NCBI GenBank assembly: GCA_024196135.1
Contig: JAMQCK010001193.1
Coordinates: 1-10,946, forward strand
From: Pleurotus ostreatus/Saccharomyces cerevisiae fusant
Lineage: Eukaryota > Opisthokonta
Length of the DNA: 10,946 bases
Direction of reading: 5' to 3'
A model generated the notes under the pieces. That model saw nothing but the letters and a program-made list of their open reading frames with translations. It searched no databases and was not told the DNA's origin. Positions 8,502 to 10,946 of the stretch are shown here, piece by piece (the stretch's first letter is position 1; every line of letters begins with the position of its first letter). The position numbers and the translations under genes were made by a program.

Positions 8502-9769
8502 TCATAAATTATACACCGGCAGCAGCTTGGTCAAGGACAGCGATTGTCGACATAGCGGGCACTCATTCTAGGGTATCACTTAGTACGCGGGGTTGGAAGA
8601 GGGGACCAGAAGATGCTGACCTTTTCCCTTCCCCATCCCACGATGCAAGACCAACAGAAAAGATGGCCGCACTCCGTCACTGTGCTGTTCACGCGCTCCT
8701 CCAAGCAAAGCGTGCAATTTCGGGAAGCACGCAGATCGTCCGGTATGGCAGACAAGTCCAGCGCCGTGCATTCGTCCTCATCAGGTCGTGGGAGCTCGTC
8801 ATCCTCTACACGGGATGGTCAGCCGTCGCGAGCGGCTGATCCAAGGGAGAGCCTACCTGAAGTTTGCTTGGCCAGTAGTTCAGTGACAGAGCGGTCGTCG
8901 AGGAAACAGTCGTCGGACGCCGTCTGCCGCTGCTTGCCTTTCTCGTTCGAGGCGGTATCCAAGGAGGCTGCGCGACGAGCGCGTAGAGCCGAGATTGCAC
9001 GGTATATCAGCCGCATGCCAATGAGGACGCCGAGAAGGGAATAGGACGGAGGTCGTATGTGCGGGTTCTCAGGTATAGATGATATCTGAGGACTTTCGTG
9101 AGTCTAAGTGTACCAGCGCTCGAGTGTGACACCTACATGGGTAACACGCAGCAAGCGCTTCCATAGATCGTAGTATCCTCCACGTCCCCAGATGTAGAAT
9201 ATCGCAAGATTGACTTCATGGAGAACTTCGAGACTCGTCACAATTCGTCGGAGCAGGGTATTGCTTCGCCAGTGTGCAGATGCTTTGGCGAGGAGATATG
9301 GCGGCAACGAAGGTAGAAGGACGGAGAGTGCACGGATGGGAGCAGGAGGGGGTACGGACCCCGCACTTTCCGCCCATATGTCGGTATATTCCTCGCCGAG
9401 GGTTTGCGTGGCTGAGAGCGGGTTAGCTTACCCCGCGGGGAAACACGAGCGACACTCACCCCGACCCGAAGTCAAGCCAAAGTACGCGAGCTTTACCAAG
9501 AGCTCAAGTTCCTTCTCCCATCGCAAGATGAAGCGGTTCCCTGCAATGAACAGGTAAGGGGAGGCGTCTTCGTGCACCTGACGTCTACACAGTACCTAGC
9601 CACGATCTTGTGACGTTCTCTGCTTGTTCTCTGAGCAGCGCGACATGGTATAGGTCCCTCTGGTTTGCCCTGACTGCAAGCATTCAGCGTTCTATACTCC
9701 GTCTAGTACACGATACTCACTAATCTGCGCCTGTTGCGCTGGGGGGAATGACGGCGGGGACGAAGCCAT
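8502..9769 (-). CDS. PEX10: peroxin-10, RING-finger E3 ubiquitin ligase of the peroxisomal membrane
   Basis: Pex10 works with Pex2 and Pex12 in the membrane complex that ubiquitinates the cargo receptor Pex5, so that the receptor can be recycled. My model has exons 9769-9721, 9673-9596, 9540-9460, 9411-9137, 9085-8857, 8805-8621 and 8567-8502. Introns are 47-55 nt, giving 320 residues, a normal family length. The N-terminal half carries the Pex2/10/12 membrane region: [12 protein letters not shown] near 17, then [34 protein letters not shown] and [19 protein letters not shown] near 171-190. An acidic linker follows. The RING is C3HC4 with C268, C271, C283, H285, C288, C291, C302 and C305 (CTLCLEER...CGHLFCWSC...CPLC). 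It is completed only by splicing the intron at 8620-8568. The protein ends LLPVYNL. The start has a strong context (A at -3, G at +4). The start codon of divergent MGR2 is 108 bp away. Confidence 0.95.
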
Positions 9770-9877
9770 GGTCCGGCAGCAGCGGGCCGGACCCGCGTTC
9801 GATATTCGAAAACACGGGTCAACAGACATTGCATTTCTCCTCAACGCGATCGCGACGAAGTGCAGCGGACCAGAGCC
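9770..9877. promoter_or_regulatory. divergent PEX10-MGR2 promoter
   Basis: Only 108 bp separate the start codons of PEX10 (minus) and MGR2 (plus), so both 5' UTRs and any core promoter share this stretch. It contains a 7-bp inverted repeat, GTCCGGC (9771-9777) and GCCGGAC (9786-9792), with an 8-nt spacer, starting one base upstream of the PEX10 ATG. No TATA box is evident in either direction. The frame starting at 9768 on the plus strand has no homology that I recognise and is not the MGR2 frame. Confidence 0.55.
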
Positions 9878-10433
9878 ATGCAGCGCAGCGCCAGCCATGA
9901 ACCTTCCGTATGGCAGAAGCGTAAGTAGCGCTTCATCTAGAATTCTTTGCAATAGAACTGACATGGCATTGCAGTCAAGTAAGGAACAGCGAAGCGAAGT
10001 CGTGTCCTCAGTCTAATGGTCCCCCTCTAGGATGGGCTTCATCATGGGCGCAGGTGTGGGTTTGACGACGGGGTTTATCTTTGGGTCGTATACTATCCTT
10101 CGGTGTGTGGCATGTTCGCTGGTCTGGGCGCGTCACTGAAGGAAATGCAGAGGTGGTGCCGGCCCGCGCGGCGCGCTCTCAACGCTGTCCCAGTACATGC
10201 TTGCTAGTGGCGGCATGTTCTCCTTCTTCCTGGCGGTTGGCTCGGTGGGTCCCTCCCCTTCTACCCTCCCCTTGGAAGGTAACCACGGTCCCCGCACGTT
10301 GCTCACCGGCCTTCAGGTTCTGCGGAACGACTCTGCTATCGACTTCCCCGTCCAGGGTCGCGTGCCAGTCCATATATCCCCAGCAGTCATTATGCGGGAC
10401 CGCTGGGAACAGGATAGACGTAGCAGGTCCTGA
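9878..10433 (+). CDS. MGR2: Mgr2/ROMO1 family mitochondrial inner-membrane protein
   Basis: Mgr2 is a small subunit of the TIM23 presequence translocase that couples it to the respiratory chain and gates lateral release; ROMO1 is the animal homologue. My model has five exons: 9878-9920, 9975-9978, 10031-10102, 10151-10244 and 10317-10433. Introns are 54, 52, 48 and 72 nt, giving 109 residues (yeast Mgr2 is of similar size). The core WQKLKMGFIMGAGVGLTTG near 12-30 and GGAGPRG followed by LSQYMLASGGMFSFFLAVGS, to residue 71, show the family's two Gly-rich membrane helices. The second exon is only 4 nt (TCAA). It is needed to make LKMGF in frame and is flanked by GTAAGT/GCAG and GTAAGG/CTAG. The ATG at 9878 has G at -3. 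The 38-residue tail after GSV is hydrophilic and basic and is less certain than the core. Confidence 0.88.
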
Positions 10434-10664
10434 ACGCATCTGTGCTTGTTCAGCTTGTTGACGACTTCCGACGGCGTCTTCCCATCTACTTTTGAGTACA
10501 TGACTGCTCCGATCTCAACTCCTAATGCCATACTGTAGTGTATCCGTTCATCCCCTCGCTGCATCCGTCAGCGCTAGCCCTGCTGTGACTGCTGTAGTGC
10601 ACAGCACTCATGGCAGCAGTTCGCCCACGAACGCGAGCCCAGACGCTTAGCCGGGACGTACCGA

Positions 10665-10672
10665 TGACGTCA
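10665..10672. promoter_or_regulatory. CRE/ATF-type TGACGTCA palindrome
   Basis: A perfect TGACGTCA octamer, the site bound by CREB/ATF-type bZIP factors including fungal Atf1-like stress regulators, lies 118 bp upstream of the methyltransferase start codon. An exact octamer is expected by chance less than once in a window of this size. Its position in a promoter makes it a plausible site, but there is no functional evidence. Confidence 0.4.
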
Positions 10673-10684
10673 AAGAAGTGCTTC

Positions 10685-10699
10685 CCGGCAAACGCCGAT
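10685..10699. promoter_or_regulatory. CGG-N6-CCG site upstream of methyltransferase
   Basis: CCGGCAAACGCCGAT has CGG and CCG half-sites with a six-base spacer. It shares a 14-nt identical core with the element upstream of BTB-A. It lies about 90-105 bp before the methyltransferase ATG, a distance similar to that at BTB-A. A Zn(II)2Cys6 regulator is possible. One 14-nt repeat in a window this size is near chance expectation. Confidence 0.3.
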
Positions 10700-10789
10700 A
10701 GCAAGCCACGCGTGGTTGAACTTCAACACTTGATCCTTGTCCTCGGCCGCATACCTGAATTCGCCGTGACAACCGCGCCTTGGAAGGCA

Positions 10790-10946
10790 ATGGAGGTGAT
10801 AGAACGCAACAAGGAATACTTTGACTCGGTTGCTGCTACTTACGACACGAAGCCGCAAGCTATCGAGCTAGCGAGAAGGTACCACTGCGAGGTCTGCCCT
10901 TGCTGTTTGCCATTGAAATATTATAGACTGTCTTTCCTCTTCCGCA
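10790..10946 (+). CDS. N-terminal exon of a probable class I SAM-dependent methyltransferase, truncated by window end
   Basis: The exon 10790-10878 encodes 29 codons plus two bases: MEVIERNKEYFDSVAATYDT, then KPQAIELAR. The pattern N-(K/R)-EYFD-x3-A-x-(T/Y) at the extreme N-terminus is typical of class I methyltransferases related to UbiE/Coq5-like proteins, just before the first Rossmann strand. The SAM-binding glycine motif is not reached, so the call rests on this short segment. A GT at 10879 opens an intron. Its acceptor is either the TATAG near 10926 or an AG just beyond the window, because the last bases form a pyrimidine-rich tract ending in CGCA. The start has G at -3 and +4. The substrate is unknown. 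Confidence 0.6.
   Translation, partial: MEVIERNKEYFDSVAATYDTKPQAIELARRYHCEVCPCCLPLKYYRLSFLFR

Larger units (their letters stand above)
10434..10789. other. intergenic region between MGR2 and methyltransferase
   Basis: This 356-bp stretch should hold the MGR2 3' UTR and the methyltransferase promoter. Two elements stand out: TGACGTCA at 10665-10672 and CGGCAAACGCCGAT at 10686-10699. On the minus strand, 10532-10433 encodes a fairly convincing stretch (VEIGAVMYSKVDGKTPSEVV), and 10701-10655 encodes SAFAGKHFFDVIG. These could be joined only by an atypically long intron, and I find no family for them, so no gene is called. Confidence 0.4.

Noticed and set aside
8613..9044. A 143-codon plus-strand frame rich in Ser and Arg
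   Set aside because: It is antisense to PEX10 exons 5 and 6, whose minus-strand frame carries the RING finger. Its composition is a shadow of that coding sequence.
8502..9769. Functional link between PEX10 (a ubiquitin ligase) and the BTB array (possible Cullin-3 adaptors)
   Set aside because: The only support is adjacency. In eukaryotic genomes neighbouring genes are rarely functionally linked, and PEX10 acts in a dedicated Pex2/10/12 complex.
9768..10016. An 82-codon plus-strand frame as the MGR2 start
   Set aside because: It is not in the frame of the conserved WQKLKMGF segment. The in-frame ATG at 9878 with the micro-exon gives the expected Mgr2 N-terminus.

Overview
The window looks like nuclear DNA of a filamentous basidiomycete, most likely an agaricomycete mushroom-forming fungus. 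Every recognisable gene is broken by many introns of about 47-85 nt with GT...AG ends. Genes lie 100-560 bp apart. The largest group belongs to a BTB/POZ family that is greatly expanded in Agaricomycetes. I see no transposon, rRNA, tRNA or CRISPR structure.

Layout: (1) 1-1759, minus strand, the 5' part of a ROK1/DDX52-type DEAD-box RNA helicase in seven exons; its 3' end lies outside the window. (2) 2088-8287, minus strand, three head-to-tail paralogues, here called BTB-A (2088-3882), BTB-B (4155-5944) and BTB-C (6526-8287). Each reads as one seven-exon gene encoding two BTB domains joined by a Cys/His-rich segment. Intron phases are 0-2-1-0-2-0 in all three. A short decayed piece of a further C-terminal BTB exon sits between B and C. 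(3) 8502-9769, minus strand, PEX10, a peroxisomal RING-finger ubiquitin ligase, in seven exons. (4) 9878-10433, plus strand, MGR2/ROMO1, a small protein of the mitochondrial TIM23 import translocase, in five exons including a 4-nt exon. It is divergent from PEX10 across only 108 bp. (5) 10790-10946, plus strand, the first exon of a probable class I SAM-dependent methyltransferase, cut by the window end.

ROK1, PEX10 and MGR2 are single-copy housekeeping genes that frame a lineage-specific tandem BTB array. PEX10 and MGR2 share an intergenic region, so a peroxisomal and a mitochondrial biogenesis factor could share regulation. The most unusual element is the double-BTB architecture with a conserved C-x2-C-x(5-7)-C-x4-H-x-C-x(4-5)-H-x3-C-P module between the two domains. 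It looks like an intragenic BTB duplication that was later tandemly multiplied. All gene models were spliced by hand from reading frame, splice consensus and paralogue comparison. There is no transcript evidence behind them.
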